Assembly (NCBI RefSeq): GCF_944323605.1
Contig: NZ_CALUTC010000009.1
Coordinates: 1-64,000 of the forward strand
DNA: 64,000 bases
Direction of reading: 5' to 3'
Origin: an uncultured Campylobacter sp.
GTDB lineage: Bacteria > Campylobacterota > Campylobacteria > Campylobacterales > Campylobacteraceae
This document shows, piece by piece, positions 17,428 through 26,506 of the stretch. The notes under the pieces were generated by a model. That model ran no database searches. It was not told where the DNA came from and was given only the letters and a program-made list of their open reading frames with translations. The translations under genes were made by a program, and so were the position numbers. Within the stretch, counting starts at the first letter, position 1; every line of letters starts with the position of its first letter.

Positions 17428-18976
17428 ATGGAGCTCAAAGAAAGGCGAAAAGCCTTAAAAGTCATAGCAGGAGGTATTGGAATTTGTGCTTTTCCTTTTA
17501 GTGCTGTTGCTAGAATCTCCGAAAAAGACGTTCTAAAATGGGATAAGGAATTTGATGCGATAGTAGTTGGCACAGGTTATGCTGGTTCTGCAGCTATGCA
17601 AAGTCTATTAGATAACGGTGTCAAAAATGTAATAATGATAGACAAAATGCCTTATCTTGGTGGAAATAGTGCATATAGTGGTGGTAAAATAGCCGTTGCT
17701 GGGTCTAAATTTCAAAAAGAAGAAAACGTAGAAGACTCAAAGGAAAAATTTGTAGCTGACATATTAAAAAGCGGACATAATATAAATGATAAAGAGCTTG
17801 TAGATATAATGGTAGAAGATGCTCCAAGAACATTAGAATGGCTTATGGCAAGCGGAGTGAAATTCTCTCAATTAACTAGAAGCGGTGGGCATTCTGTGGC
17901 TAGATCTTTATCTCCTGGAGTTGGTAGCTATATAACTCGTCCTTTACAAAAAAGATTTTAAACGATGGTGGCAAAATTCAAACTAGAACTATAATGGATG
18001 GCATAGTTTATGATAAAAATGGAAATGTAATAGGTCTTAAAGTTCGTGAAAAATACCAGTTTAACTTTGATCCAGATGCCATAGAAGCAGACAACAAAAG
18101 CGGTCAAGTAAGATACTATCAGGTGGTTGGGGTGCTGATTACCGTTTTAGACAAAAATTTGATGAAAGCTTGACAAAAGAATTTAAAACAACTAATCACC
18201 AAGGTGCTACAGGTTACACAGCTGAAATTTTACTTAAAGATAATGTAAAATTTGTAGATATGCAATATATACAAAGTATGCATGTTACAAGCTTTGATGA
18301 AGGTGGTTTTGGCTTTGGATACCGTTTTATTACACAAGCTTATGATTATGGTATAGCGATAAATCCAAAAACTGGGCTTAGGTTTTTTAATGAGATTTCA
18401 GACAGAAAAATTGGCTCTGATGCCATACTAAAGGTTACTGCAGAAAATGATGGCGTGCCACCTATCGTTATAACTGATATTAATGGTGCAAAAACGATAA
18501 AACTTCCAGATTTACAAAGAGGGGTTTTAGCTGGTGCTGTAAGACAGTTTGAAACCTTAGATGAGTTGATAGATTACTACAAAATAAACAAAGAACCATT
18601 TTTAGAGCAACTCAAAAGATATAATTCTTTTGTAGATGAGGCAAGTAAAAATGAAAAATACACAGACCCTGAATTTGGAAGAAATTTCTCAAAATTCAAA
18701 GGTAAATATATAAAAGTGGAAAAAGCACCATTTTTTGCAGCAAGACCTGGACCAAAAGTTCATCACTGTATGGGAGGGGTTAAAACTAGCACTTGGTGCG
18801 AAGTTTATGACAATGATTTAAATATTATAAAAGGTTTATATGCCTGTGGAGAGCTAACAGGAGGTAGGCACGGATATAACCGACTTGGTAGCTGTGCTGT
18901 GCTTGATTGTTTAGTGTATGGAATGCGTGCAGGAGAGGCATTAGCAAAAAGATATAATGAAATAAGGAGTGTGTGA
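17428..18976 (+). pseudogene. Broken Tat-exported flavocytochrome c-type flavoprotein (fumarate/urocanate/methacrylate reductase family)
   Basis: The 5' part encodes a twin-arginine signal (ERRKALKVIAGGIG, residues 5-18) and the FAD-binding start DAIVVGTGYAGSAA. At a run of six A (17948-17953) the frame is lost: one more A would restore QKKILNDGGKIQT, whereas the present frame stops at 17961. The frame continues in register until about 18119, where a second break drops the hydrophobic strand expected before SGGWGADYR and shifts the frame again. The rest (from 18122) reads on to GGVKTSTWCEV and the C-terminal FAD motif GRHGYNRLGSCAVLD. Intact relatives are periplasmic reductases of fumarate, urocanate or methacrylate; the substrate cannot be told here. 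A strong AGGAGGAG ribosome site remains. Confidence 0.85.
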
Positions 18977-19419
18977 TGAAACTAGTAATTTTATTTGTTA
19001 GCTTATTTTGTGTTTTGCTTTTAGCCGATGAAAATTTAAGAGATTCTAAAGGAGAGATTGTAAGCAAATTTGATGAAAATAGCTTTCCTATATATGGGAT
19101 ACACAAAAAGCTAAATCTTTCCTGTTCTGATTGCCACCTTGAAAAAGAGGCTACACAGTATTCAAGTGCTATGAATAAATCTTGTCAAAAATGTCACGGG
19201 GATTATGAAAAATTAGCTGATTATACTAGTGGTTTAGGGCATAATAACAATATACATAAAAGCCCTCATTATGAAAGCTTAGATTGCGATATTTGTCACA
19301 AAAGTCACACAGACACGGTTTCACAAGTGAAAAACATACCAGAACACATAAGCAATCAAAAAGTTTTATGTGCTTCTTGCCACGTACAAGAAGTTATGCA
19401 AAAGCTGATAGCGAGGTAG
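18976..19419 (+). CDS. Periplasmic tetraheme cytochrome c (flavocytochrome c heme subunit type)
   Basis: The ATG at 18976 overlaps the flavoprotein stop (TGATG), with AAGGAG 10 bases upstream. The product of 147 residues has a Sec signal (MKLVILFVSLFCVLLLA) and four CxxCH heme sites: CSDCH, CQKCH, CDICH and CASCH. Spacing and size match the small tetraheme domain that is fused to, or partners with, periplasmic flavoproteins such as fumarate or methacrylate reductase. It should pass electrons from the membrane NapC/NrfH-type protein encoded next to the flavoprotein. With the flavoprotein broken, its present acceptor is unknown. Confidence 0.88.
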   Translation: MKLVILFVSLFCVLLLADENLRDSKGEIVSKFDENSFPIYGIHKKLNLSCSDCHLEKEATQYSSAMNKSCQKCHGDYEKLADYTSGLGHNNNIHKSPHYESLDCDICHKSHTDTVSQVKNIPEHISNQKVLCASCHVQEVMQKLIAR

Positions 19420-19422
19420 ATT

Positions 19423-20028
19423 ATGAAAAATAAAACAATATATTTGATTATAATATCAACGGTTGTAGTTACACTTGTATTAACCTCCTTAGGATATAAA
19501 GCTGTAGTTGTTACAGGAGAATATCCATTTTGTGGCTCTTGTCACGCTTGGGACGGGGCTATAGCTGAGACAAACGTTATGGATCCCGTGCATGGTGCTA
19601 GCAATCCAAAAGGCGTTCAAGCTACTTGCACTCAATGCCATTTACCACACGATAATATAGTAAATTATCTCTACACAAAAGCAAAAAATGGCATAGCTGA
19701 AGGATTTACAACGCTAACTGGGGATCCAAATGAAAAAGATTGGCTTGCAAACAGAGAACATGCTAGAAAATATTATACATTTGATAGCTCTTGTTTAAAC
19801 TGCCATAATAATGCCTTTGTTGAAGCAAATGAGCTAAAAACTTCTACGATAAACAAAATGCACCAAAAATACATAGAATTTAAAGACAGTGATGAGGCTA
19901 TGAAATGCACAGATTGTCATAAGCATGTAGGACACAAGAATTTGGGCGGCACTTTATTTAAGCTCAAATCAAAAGAAGCTTCAAGCTGGGAAGAATGGGA
20001 AGCACTAAGAGCTAAAACTAATAACTAG
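19423..20028 (+). CDS. Membrane-anchored tetraheme cytochrome c of the NapC/NrfH family
   Basis: Proteins of this family take electrons from menaquinol and hand them to periplasmic reductases. The 201-residue protein has an N-terminal membrane anchor (about 5-25) and four CxxCH sites: CGSCH, CTQCH, CLNCH and CTDCH, with the family-typical YPFCGSCH start and the CTDCHKHVGH end. It lies 3 bases after the small tetraheme gene, completing a quinol-to-periplasm chain. It is intact despite the broken flavoprotein, so it may serve another reductase or be a recent orphan. Confidence 0.9.
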   Translation: MKNKTIYLIIISTVVVTLVLTSLGYKAVVVTGEYPFCGSCHAWDGAIAETNVMDPVHGASNPKGVQATCTQCHLPHDNIVNYLYTKAKNGIAEGFTTLTGDPNEKDWLANREHARKYYTFDSSCLNCHNNAFVEANELKTSTINKMHQKYIEFKDSDEAMKCTDCHKHVGHKNLGGTLFKLKSKEASSWEEWEALRAKTNN

Positions 20029-20050
20029 GGATAAATCCCTAGTTTATAAA
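20023..20050 (+). terminator. Hairpin terminator of the cytochrome operon
   Basis: AACTAGGGAT (20023-20032) and ATCCCTAGTT (20035-20044) form a perfect 10-bp stem with a two-base gap between the arms; it overlaps the stop codon and is followed by TATAAAAATTTT, a poor U tract. The 92 bases from here to 20136 are AT-rich and presumably carry the promoter of the next gene. Confidence 0.5.
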
Positions 20051-20136
20051 AATTTTAAAAATTAAAAATTTTACACTCTTTTTGAACTTTTATTAACAAA
20101 GCTATTTTAATCTTTCATATAAAAAATACTGGATTT

Positions 20137-21774
20137 ATGATGGATTTTATATTAAAAATTATCAAAGAAAATAAGTTAAAAATTTTTATATTTTTTTGTC
20201 TTTCATTCCTCTCATCTTTTCTTAATGTATGGATTTTGTCTTTTATAAACAAATACTTACTTAGTGCAAATGAAAGCACTTTTTTGATGATGTTTTATTT
20301 TATTTTGCTTTTAATTATACTTTTTTGTTTTAATGTAAGTGTGGAATTTGCACTATCTTCTTTTGGACAAAATTTTATTTTTAAGATGCAAAGAAAACTT
20401 GTAAAACAAATCCTAGACACAAATTTAATACAACTTGATAAAATAGGAAAAGCCAAACTTTTAGCTTCTTTAGGGGCTGATACTCGCTCAATATCATTTG
20501 CATTGCTTAGAAGTCCTGATTTTTTGCAATCAAGTATATTATTTATAGCACTTTTATCATATATATTTTATGTAAGTTATGAAATTTTCATACTTTGTAT
20601 AACTGTTTTAATCTTTACGGCTTTGATAGACTTTATTTTGATAAGAAAAATACATAAATATTTCAGAGAATCAAGAAATAATGATGATTTCCTACAAAAT
20701 GCTTACCAAGACATAATAGACGGGCATAAAAATTTAAGTTTAAACACATTTAGAGCAAGTAGATACTATAAAGATGGCTTTGAAAAATATGCATTAAAAA
20801 AAAGAAAAAATAATAAAAAGGCAAGTTTAATACAAAGCCTTTATGTGAATTTTACGAATGCAAGTTTTTTAGCACTTGTTGCATTTGAATTTTTCTTAGC
20901 TTTAAATTTCAACATAACAAGCATACAAAATGCCACAACCATAGCACTTGCTATGTTCTTTTTAAGAGCTCCACTACTTTCATTGCTTTCTGCTTTTCCA
21001 ACAATTTTAGTAGCTAAAATAGCACTTGATAAGATAAAAAGCTTGTCTTTACAAGCTTATAAAGAAGAATTTAAAAAATGTGAAAAGATAAAAACTTACA
21101 AAAAAATTAGATTTGATAATGTAAGCTTTTCTTACGAGGATAAATTTGAGCTAAAGCCAACTACTTTGGAGATAAATAAGGGTGAGCTTATATTTTTAAT
21201 AGGCAAAAATGGCTCTGGAAAAAGCACTTTTTCTTTACTTTTTGCCTCCTTACTAAAACCAAACAGCGGTGCTTTATACTTAGACGATATGAAGATAGAT
21301 TCTTCAAACCTACTATCTTATAGAAAACTCATATCAGCGATTTTCACAGAATGCCATATATTTAAAGAATTGCTTGGATATGATGAAGAAGCTAAAGATA
21401 GCGACATTCAAAGATATTTAAAATTGTTAAAACTTGATGAAAAATTTGAGGTAAAAGACGGCATTATACTAAATACCAAACTTTCAAGCGGTCAAAGAAA
21501 AAGACTTGCTATGCTACTTTGCTTACTTGAAAAAAGAGAAATTTTAATACTTGATGAATTTGCAGCAGATCAAGATCCTGCTTTTAGAAGATTTTTTTAT
21601 AAAGAACTTTTGCCTTTGTTAAAAAAAGAGGGCAAAACTATACTTAGCATAAGCCACGATGAAACATATTTTGATGCAGCAGATAGAATTTTTTTAGCAC
21701 AAGATGGTATGATAAGCGAAATAAAAGGTTTTGATAAAAAGAAAATCGCAAGTGAAATAATAAAAAATTTCTAG
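20137..21774 (+). CDS. ABC exporter, fused membrane and ATPase domains (cyclic peptide transporter/SyrD-like)
   Basis: The 545-residue protein joins a six-segment membrane domain (residues 1-300) to an ATPase domain with Walker A GKNGSGKST, the signature LSSGQRKRLAM, Walker B EILILDEFAADQDP and the switch histidine in SISHDE. Architecture and length suit the cyclic-peptide/siderophore-peptide exporter branch (YojI, SyrD, PvdE); the LSSGQRKR signature instead of LSGGQ is typical of that branch. No peptide or siderophore biosynthesis genes are adjacent, so the substrate is unknown. A second ATG follows immediately at 20140. The stop overlaps the convergent ung stop. Confidence 0.82.
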   Translation: MMDFILKIIKENKLKIFIFFCLSFLSSFLNVWILSFINKYLLSANESTFLMMFYFILLLIILFCFNVSVEFALSSFGQNFIFKMQRKLVKQILDTNLIQLDKIGKAKLLASLGADTRSISFALLRSPDFLQSSILFIALLSYIFYVSYEIFILCITVLIFTALIDFILIRKIHKYFRESRNNDDFLQNAYQDIIDGHKNLSLNTFRASRYYKDGFEKYALKKRKNNKKASLIQSLYVNFTNASFLALVAFEFFLALNFNITSIQNATTIALAMFFLRAPLLSLLSAFPTILVAKIALDKIKSLSLQAYKEEFKKCEKIKTYKKIRFDNVSFSYEDKFELKPTTLEINKGELIFLIGKNGSGKSTFSLLFASLLKPNSGALYLDDMKIDSSNLLSYRKLISAIFTECHIFKELLGYDEEAKDSDIQRYLKLLKLDEKFEVKDGIILNTKLSSGQRKRLAMLLCLLEKREILILDEFAADQDPAFRRFFYKELLPLLKKEGKTILSISHDETYFDAADRIFLAQDGMISEIKGFDKKKIASEIIKNF

Positions 21775-22457
21775 TTTAAGTCCCAATTTATAGGAGAATT
21801 TAAATGCGATATTAAATACTCATTGCATTTTGAAAAATGCTTACAGCCTAAAAAACCTGTTCTAGCAAGAGGGCTTGGGTGAGCTGCCTTTAATACTAAA
21901 TGCTTGCTCTCATCTATCAAAGAGGCTTTGCTTTTTGCAAAACCTCCCCAAAGCAAGAAAACTAAATGTTCTTTTTCATCGCTTAATCTCTTTATCACAG
22001 CATCGCTAAATTTTTCCCAACCAAAATTAGAATGAGAAAGAGGCTCGTTTTCTTTAACGCTTAAGATAGAATTTAAAAGCAAAACTCCTTGTTTTGCCCA
22101 TTTGCTTAAATTTCCGCTAAGACAAGGCTTTATGCCTAAATCACTTTCTAATTCTTTATAAATGTTTCGTAAAGAAGGGGGAATTTTTACAGCATCTGGG
22201 ACAGAAAAAGAAAGACCCATAGCTTGTCCTCTCTGATGATAAGGATCTTGACCTAATAAAACAACCTTTACATCTTTTAAAGGGCAAAGGTTAAAAGCAT
22301 TAAATGTTAAATTTGCTGGAGGATATATCTTTTGCTTTTCTTTCAAAGCAAGTATGTAATGACTTTTTATATCGGAAAAATAGGGGCTTAAAAATTCATC
22401 TTTTAAAAAAAATTTCCAATCATCATTTATCTTTATATCATCTAAAACTATTTGCAT
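21771..22457 (-). CDS. ung: Uracil-DNA glycosylase Ung
   Basis: Ung removes uracil from DNA to start base-excision repair. The 228-residue protein contains the catalytic water-activating GQDPYHQRGQAMGLSFSV near 64-81, LLLNSILSV, and the C-terminal AAHPSPLARTG with the catalytic histidine. Length is standard for family 1. It lies 9 bases downstream of a lipoprotein gene on the same strand, so the two may be cotranscribed. Confidence 0.96.
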   Translation of the reverse strand: MQIVLDDIKINDDWKFFLKDEFLSPYFSDIKSHYILALKEKQKIYPPANLTFNAFNLCPLKDVKVVLLGQDPYHQRGQAMGLSFSVPDAVKIPPSLRNIYKELESDLGIKPCLSGNLSKWAKQGVLLLNSILSVKENEPLSHSNFGWEKFSDAVIKRLSDEKEHLVFLLWGGFAKSKASLIDESKHLVLKAAHPSPLARTGFLGCKHFSKCNEYLISHLNSPINWDLN

Positions 22458-22466
22458 TAAATGCTC

Positions 22467-22973
22467 TTAATTATTAATTTTGCCTATCTTTTTTTCTATC
22501 ATATAAATACAATCTTCTTTTTCAACAAGAATGAATGCAGGAAAGGCTACAAAGCTATTTGATGATATATCATCTTGCAAAATTTCACTTTGCAAACAAT
22601 AGATCATATCTTTTTTAGGAGTAAAGCTAAGTTTAGAAACTGAATTAGCAATCCTTGCTTTTAAGGTTACTGTTGTATTTGAATCTAAATTTATATCTTT
22701 ATAAGATGCATTGTAAGGTTTTGATTTTGCAAGAAAGTCACTTTTATTATTATATTCTATCATTATATCAAATACTCTTTGGTATTCTATATTAAAAGCT
22801 TGCGGACTATCTTTTCTATAAACGTAAATTCTGCTTTGATTTAGTGGAGGATTTTGCAAAATAGAGCTTTCATTTGCATCTAATCTAAAGCCATACTCTT
22901 TGCCGGGTTCAAGCCCATTATAAGGCGAACAAGCAAGGAAAAACAAGGTCAAAAACAAAAGAAAAATTTTCAT
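22467..22973 (-). CDS. Lipoprotein of unknown function
   Basis: The 168-residue product has a signal peptide ending in the lipobox LACS (Cys15), so it should be lipidated. The mature part includes SRIYVYRKDSPQAFNIEYQRV and NTTVTLKARI, a beta-rich pattern reminiscent of the DUF2846 group of small lipoproteins (an R-I-Y-V-Y-R core), which I offer only as a resemblance. An AGGAG ribosome site is present. It precedes ung on the minus strand and is divergent from kgtP, with about 160 bases between holding promoters for both. Confidence 0.7.
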   Translation of the reverse strand: MKIFLLFLTLFFLACSPYNGLEPGKEYGFRLDANESSILQNPPLNQSRIYVYRKDSPQAFNIEYQRVFDIMIEYNNKSDFLAKSKPYNASYKDINLDSNTTVTLKARIANSVSKLSFTPKKDMIYCLQSEILQDDISSNSFVAFPAFILVEKEDCIYMIEKKIGKINN

Positions 22974-23109
22974 ACAAACTCCTTAAAACCTAAATTCTAA
23001 CAAGTAAAGCCTTAGACTTAGCTTTTTGAAAGCCTTGTAAAATAAACAAATGTAGAACTTTGTATTTAAACCGTATTTGATTCTAACTAATTCATAAATA
23101 CTTTTTAGG

Positions 23110-23115
23110 TATAAT
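23110..23115 (+). promoter_or_regulatory. -10 box of the kgtP promoter
   Basis: A perfect TATAAT stands 20 bases before the kgtP ATG, with an AAAAAGGAA ribosome site between. The rest of 22974-23109 is AT-rich with nothing else that I can interpret. Confidence 0.5.
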
Positions 23116-23135
23116 GAAATTAAAAAGGAAATAAA

Positions 23136-24395
23136 ATGCAAGATTTATCAAAAGCAAAAAGAATACGTTCTATAATAGCTGCAAGTAGTGGCAATTTAGT
23201 AGAATGGTTTGATTTTTATATATACGCATTTACAGCTGTTTATTTTGCTAAACAATTTTCAGATTCAAGCGATCCCACTATACAACAAATTTCAGCATTT
23301 GGAATTTTTGCTCTTGGATTTTTAATGCGTCCGATTGGTTCTTGGTTATTTGGCTCATTAGCAGATAAGATAGGAAGAAAATCTTCTATGGTAATATCTG
23401 TCATACTAATGGCTATAGGCTCTTTTATGATAGCAGCTATTCCTAGCAAAGAAAGCATAGGAGATTTTGCGGTATTATTGCTTTTATTAGCAAGGCTCAT
23501 ACAAGGTCTTAGCGTAGGCGGAGAGTATGGAATAGCGGCAACATATTTAAGCGAGTTAGCCACAGAAGGAAAAAGAGGATTTTACTCATCATTTCAATAC
23601 GTAACCTTAATAGGCGGTCAGCTTTTAGCCGTAGCAAGCATATCTATAATGCTTTTATTTTTTACAGAACAAGAAATGAGGGATTATGCTTGGAGAATTC
23701 TCTTTATAATAGGTGGGCTTTTAGCACTTGGCTCGCTATTTGTAAGAGCTATAATGCACGAAAGTGCTAAAGAATTACACAAGCACGAAGATAGAGGCAC
23801 ATTAAAAGCTCTTTTTAGCACATCTTGGAGGCAGTTTCTTTTAGTGCTTGGAATAACAGCTGGAGGCTCATTAGCTTTTTACACTATAACAACTTATACA
23901 AAAACTTTTATGATAAATAGTGCTGGGATAGATAGCTCTATATCAAATAATATAATGCTATTTTCTCTTTTTATACTAATGATACTTCAACCAATTTTTG
24001 GAGCTTTAGGAGATAAAATAGGACATAGAAATTTCTTGCTAATATTTGCCGTTTTAGCACTCATTTTTATATATCCACTTTTTATGGCTTTGATGGCAGC
24101 TCCTAACGAATACTACGCATTCTTAGCTATACTTGCCTTGTTTGTAATACTTAGTTTTTATACATCTGTTGCTGGAATTTTTAAGGCTAAGTTATTCCCC
24201 GAACATGTTAGAGCTTTAGGAACAGGCTTTGGCTATGCAATACCTAATGCTATATTTGGTGGTTCTGCACCTTGGGTAGGTCTTCAATTCAAAAATGCTG
24301 GCTTTGAGGATGGATTCTTTTTATATATAGCAATAATGATGTTTATAGTTTTACTTGTAACCATAATCTTGCCTAAAAAAGGGGAATTAGAATGA
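23136..24395 (+). CDS. kgtP: 2-oxoglutarate/proton symporter KgtP (major facilitator family)
   Basis: KgtP takes up 2-oxoglutarate with protons across the inner membrane; Campylobacter relies on organic acids and amino acids because it cannot use most sugars. The 419-residue protein has about 12 membrane segments, the metabolite:H+ symporter start SSGNLVEWFDFYIYA, the loop motif SLADKIGRKSSM and the RLIQGLSVGGEYGIAATYLSE region near residues 119-139. Other organic acids (citrate, shikimate-type) are possible since the subfamily is broad. Its stop overlaps the next start by 4 bases. Confidence 0.85.
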   Translation: MQDLSKAKRIRSIIAASSGNLVEWFDFYIYAFTAVYFAKQFSDSSDPTIQQISAFGIFALGFLMRPIGSWLFGSLADKIGRKSSMVISVILMAIGSFMIAAIPSKESIGDFAVLLLLLARLIQGLSVGGEYGIAATYLSELATEGKRGFYSSFQYVTLIGGQLLAVASISIMLLFFTEQEMRDYAWRILFIIGGLLALGSLFVRAIMHESAKELHKHEDRGTLKALFSTSWRQFLLVLGITAGGSLAFYTITTYTKTFMINSAGIDSSISNNIMLFSLFILMILQPIFGALGDKIGHRNFLLIFAVLALIFIYPLFMALMAAPNEYYAFLAILALFVILSFYTSVAGIFKAKLFPEHVRALGTGFGYAIPNAIFGGSAPWVGLQFKNAGFEDGFFLYIAIMMFIVLLVTIILPKKGELE

Positions 24396-25201
24396 AAAAT
24401 ACTTTTTATCAAGTTTTTTTTTGCATATCAATAGCCTTATGTGTATTTGTAGCTGGAATCTTTTTTTCAAATTTATATATACAGCAAGACAAAAATGAAG
24501 GCTTTAGTTTTACTCAAAATTTATACGATTCAAGCAAAATCTTGCCAGATAGCTTTGTATCGACTCCAAGATTTTTTGCAAGCAATCAACTTAGCACAAA
24601 GACAAAGTTAAGCGAGGAAGAAAAAGAAAAAATAACACGAACTTTTAATGATATAATCATACTAGCTTCTAAAAATAAAATTTGCACGGGCGGTTCTTAT
24701 AGTTTAGAGCCAACTTTTCACTATGACTATAAAAGCGGAAAGCAAACACAAAAAGGATATAGCTTTAACGCCTCTTTTAACTGTGAAATAAACACAAATC
24801 AACTAGAAGAATACAAAGAGCTTATAAGCTCTATGAGTAAAATAGCCTCTTTAAGCGGTTTGATATCTATGAATGTGCCATCACTAAATGCTACGATATC
24901 AAACGAATTGCTTAGAAAAAGCGAGGAAGAAAGCATAAATAAAATTTTAACTCTTGCAAATGAGTCTAGTATCAGATATTCAAAAAGCATAAATTATAAA
25001 TGTAAAATAAAAAATATAAATTTTTCATCTAGACAAATAAGACCTGCACCAAGGGTTTTAACAGAAAAAAGTAACACTGCGTCGTTTGATAAATTTGATA
25101 AAATAGTAGGTACTGTAAATAATATAGGTCCGGTTTTGCCTGTAATAGATGAGGAAAATATGGAAAAATCTGCTTTAGTAACATTTTACTGCGAAAAATA
25201 A
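24392..25201 (+). CDS. Membrane-anchored periplasmic protein, possibly SIMPL (DUF541)-like
   Basis: The 269-residue product has one N-terminal hydrophobic segment (about 8-30, VFFCISIALCVFVAGIFFS), then a periplasmic domain. Four cysteines lie in the mature part (ICTGG, FNCEI, YKCKIK, FYCEK), suggesting disulfides. The order of strands, with GGSYSLEPTFHYD and GYSFNASFNCEI followed by a helical segment and YKCKIKNINF, is like SIMPL-domain proteins; I am not certain. It is translationally coupled to kgtP by a 4-base overlap, so it may be related to that transporter. Confidence 0.65.
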   Translation: MKNTFYQVFFCISIALCVFVAGIFFSNLYIQQDKNEGFSFTQNLYDSSKILPDSFVSTPRFFASNQLSTKTKLSEEEKEKITRTFNDIIILASKNKICTGGSYSLEPTFHYDYKSGKQTQKGYSFNASFNCEINTNQLEEYKELISSMSKIASLSGLISMNVPSLNATISNELLRKSEEESINKILTLANESSIRYSKSINYKCKIKNINFSSRQIRPAPRVLTEKSNTASFDKFDKIVGTVNNIGPVLPVIDEENMEKSALVTFYCEK

Positions 25202-25226
25202 ATTTAAGTGCTTAGCGCTTAAATTT
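25200..25226. terminator. Bidirectional hairpin terminator
   Basis: AAATTTAAGTGC (25200-25211) pairs with GCGCTTAAATTT (25215-25226) across a TTA loop, with one wobble. On the plus strand it is followed by TATCTTTTATT, and on the minus strand by ATTTTTCG. It sits between convergent genes and overlaps the ctsM stop. Confidence 0.55.
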
Positions 25227-26316
25227 TATCTTTTATTATAATATAAAGTTGCTCTTTTATGTGTTTAGCACGAGCTTGCAAATTCCTTGATGCTCTAAAA
25301 GTCGGATACACTTGCTCTAAAATTTTACATTTACCAAGTTTTTTTAAATCCTTTAAAAAATTTTCTTTTTTTACAAATCCTTCACAGTTATAAGAAAGCA
25401 AAACTACTCTAACTTTCAAACTAGATATCAAGTCAAAAAGTGCTATTTGAGCTTTATTAGCTTTATTAAAATCGCTTCTATTCCATTCTTTTGGTATGCC
25501 GCTTACCTTTGAAATTTCACTTGGTTTTTGGTAGTTTGCTATTAAATTTAACATAAAATAATTCGAACCGTAAGGGTGTTGGTTATAAGGTGGATCTAAA
25601 TAAGCTACGTCTAAATAATCAAGCTCTTTTGCTAATAAATTTGCATCTTTTTGAAAAAGTTCAAATTCGCAAGTAAAATTTGAAAAAATAGGCATTTTAA
25701 GCTCTATATCGCCCTTTATACGACTTAGGGCATTTTCTGCACTTCCTCCAAATTTTCCAAGCCCATTTTTATCCTTATAAAATCCCTTAAAAACACCACT
25801 AGTGTTTGAATGCACGCTTGCTTCATAAATTAAAGGTGCTATAAAAAAATGTCTAAATTCCTGTGGAATTTCGCTATCTATAAGCTTTCTCATACTATCT
25901 AAATACATAGCATTTCTTTTGGTATAAAAAAGCCTATCGTTTTTTGCGATAGAATTCTCATCTTTTGCAGAGTAAAGCTCTGTGATAAAGCCTTTTTCAA
26001 GCTTTAAATTTAAAAGTAATTTATCATAAAAATTTTTTAACTTTTTTAAAGGAATTTCACTTTTATTTGTCAAATAACAAGAATTTATAATCCTTGAATA
26101 ATCCTCCAAATCATTTGCTATGATAAAATTTGAATAAGCTTTTGCAAAGCGACTTACTATGCCTGAGCCGCTAAAAATATCGCAAAAACTAAATTTTTCT
26201 TTTTTAAGCTCCTTTTTCGCAATATTAAAGCCTTGTTCTAAAAAACCTAGCAAAGCCCTTTTATTGCCTAAGTAGGTGATGATTTGCTCTTTTAAAAATA
26301 AAGGATTTTCCTGCAT
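25219..26316 (-). CDS. ctsM: Orphan adenine-N6 DNA methyltransferase CtsM
   Basis: The 365-residue protein is a Dam-like m6A methyltransferase: SAM-binding FCDIFSGSGIVSRFA near residues 44-58 and catalytic DPPYNQHPYG near 240-249. The infC-thrS-uppP neighbourhood is the one of C. jejuni CtsM, the orphan enzyme reported to methylate RAATTY and to mark DNA as self for natural transformation. No restriction gene is adjacent, in agreement with an orphan. The motif specificity here is inferred from synteny, not from residues. It differs from neighbours in nothing obvious in codon use. Confidence 0.85.
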   Translation of the reverse strand: MQENPLFLKEQIITYLGNKRALLGFLEQGFNIAKKELKKEKFSFCDIFSGSGIVSRFAKAYSNFIIANDLEDYSRIINSCYLTNKSEIPLKKLKNFYDKLLLNLKLEKGFITELYSAKDENSIAKNDRLFYTKRNAMYLDSMRKLIDSEIPQEFRHFFIAPLIYEASVHSNTSGVFKGFYKDKNGLGKFGGSAENALSRIKGDIELKMPIFSNFTCEFELFQKDANLLAKELDYLDVAYLDPPYNQHPYGSNYFMLNLIANYQKPSEISKVSGIPKEWNRSDFNKANKAQIALFDLISSLKVRVVLLSYNCEGFVKKENFLKDLKKLGKCKILEQVYPTFRASRNLQARAKHIKEQLYIIIKDKI

Positions 26317-26506
26317 ATCTTAACCTAGAAAATATAATATCTTAGCGAAGTTTCGGCTATTTCTAGACTACTTTTATGTTTATTAAACTTTTAAAGCCTT
26401 TTATTCCAGTAGCCTTACCTTACAAGTTATTTTTGAAATCTTTAGTTTTTCTAAGACAACCTCAACATCATCTTCTTTAGAATAAACGTTCTTTGCTTAT
26501 CATTGC
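26317..26506. other. Intergenic stretch between ctsM and infC with a possible coding relic
   Basis: On the minus strand, just after the infC stop, an open stretch encodes about 32 residues including EDDVEVVLEKLKISKITCKV and a stop near 26400. It has coding-like composition but no usable start. It may be the remnant of a lost gene or chance. I found no hairpin terminator or promoter of note in the rest of this 190-base gap. Confidence 0.3.
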
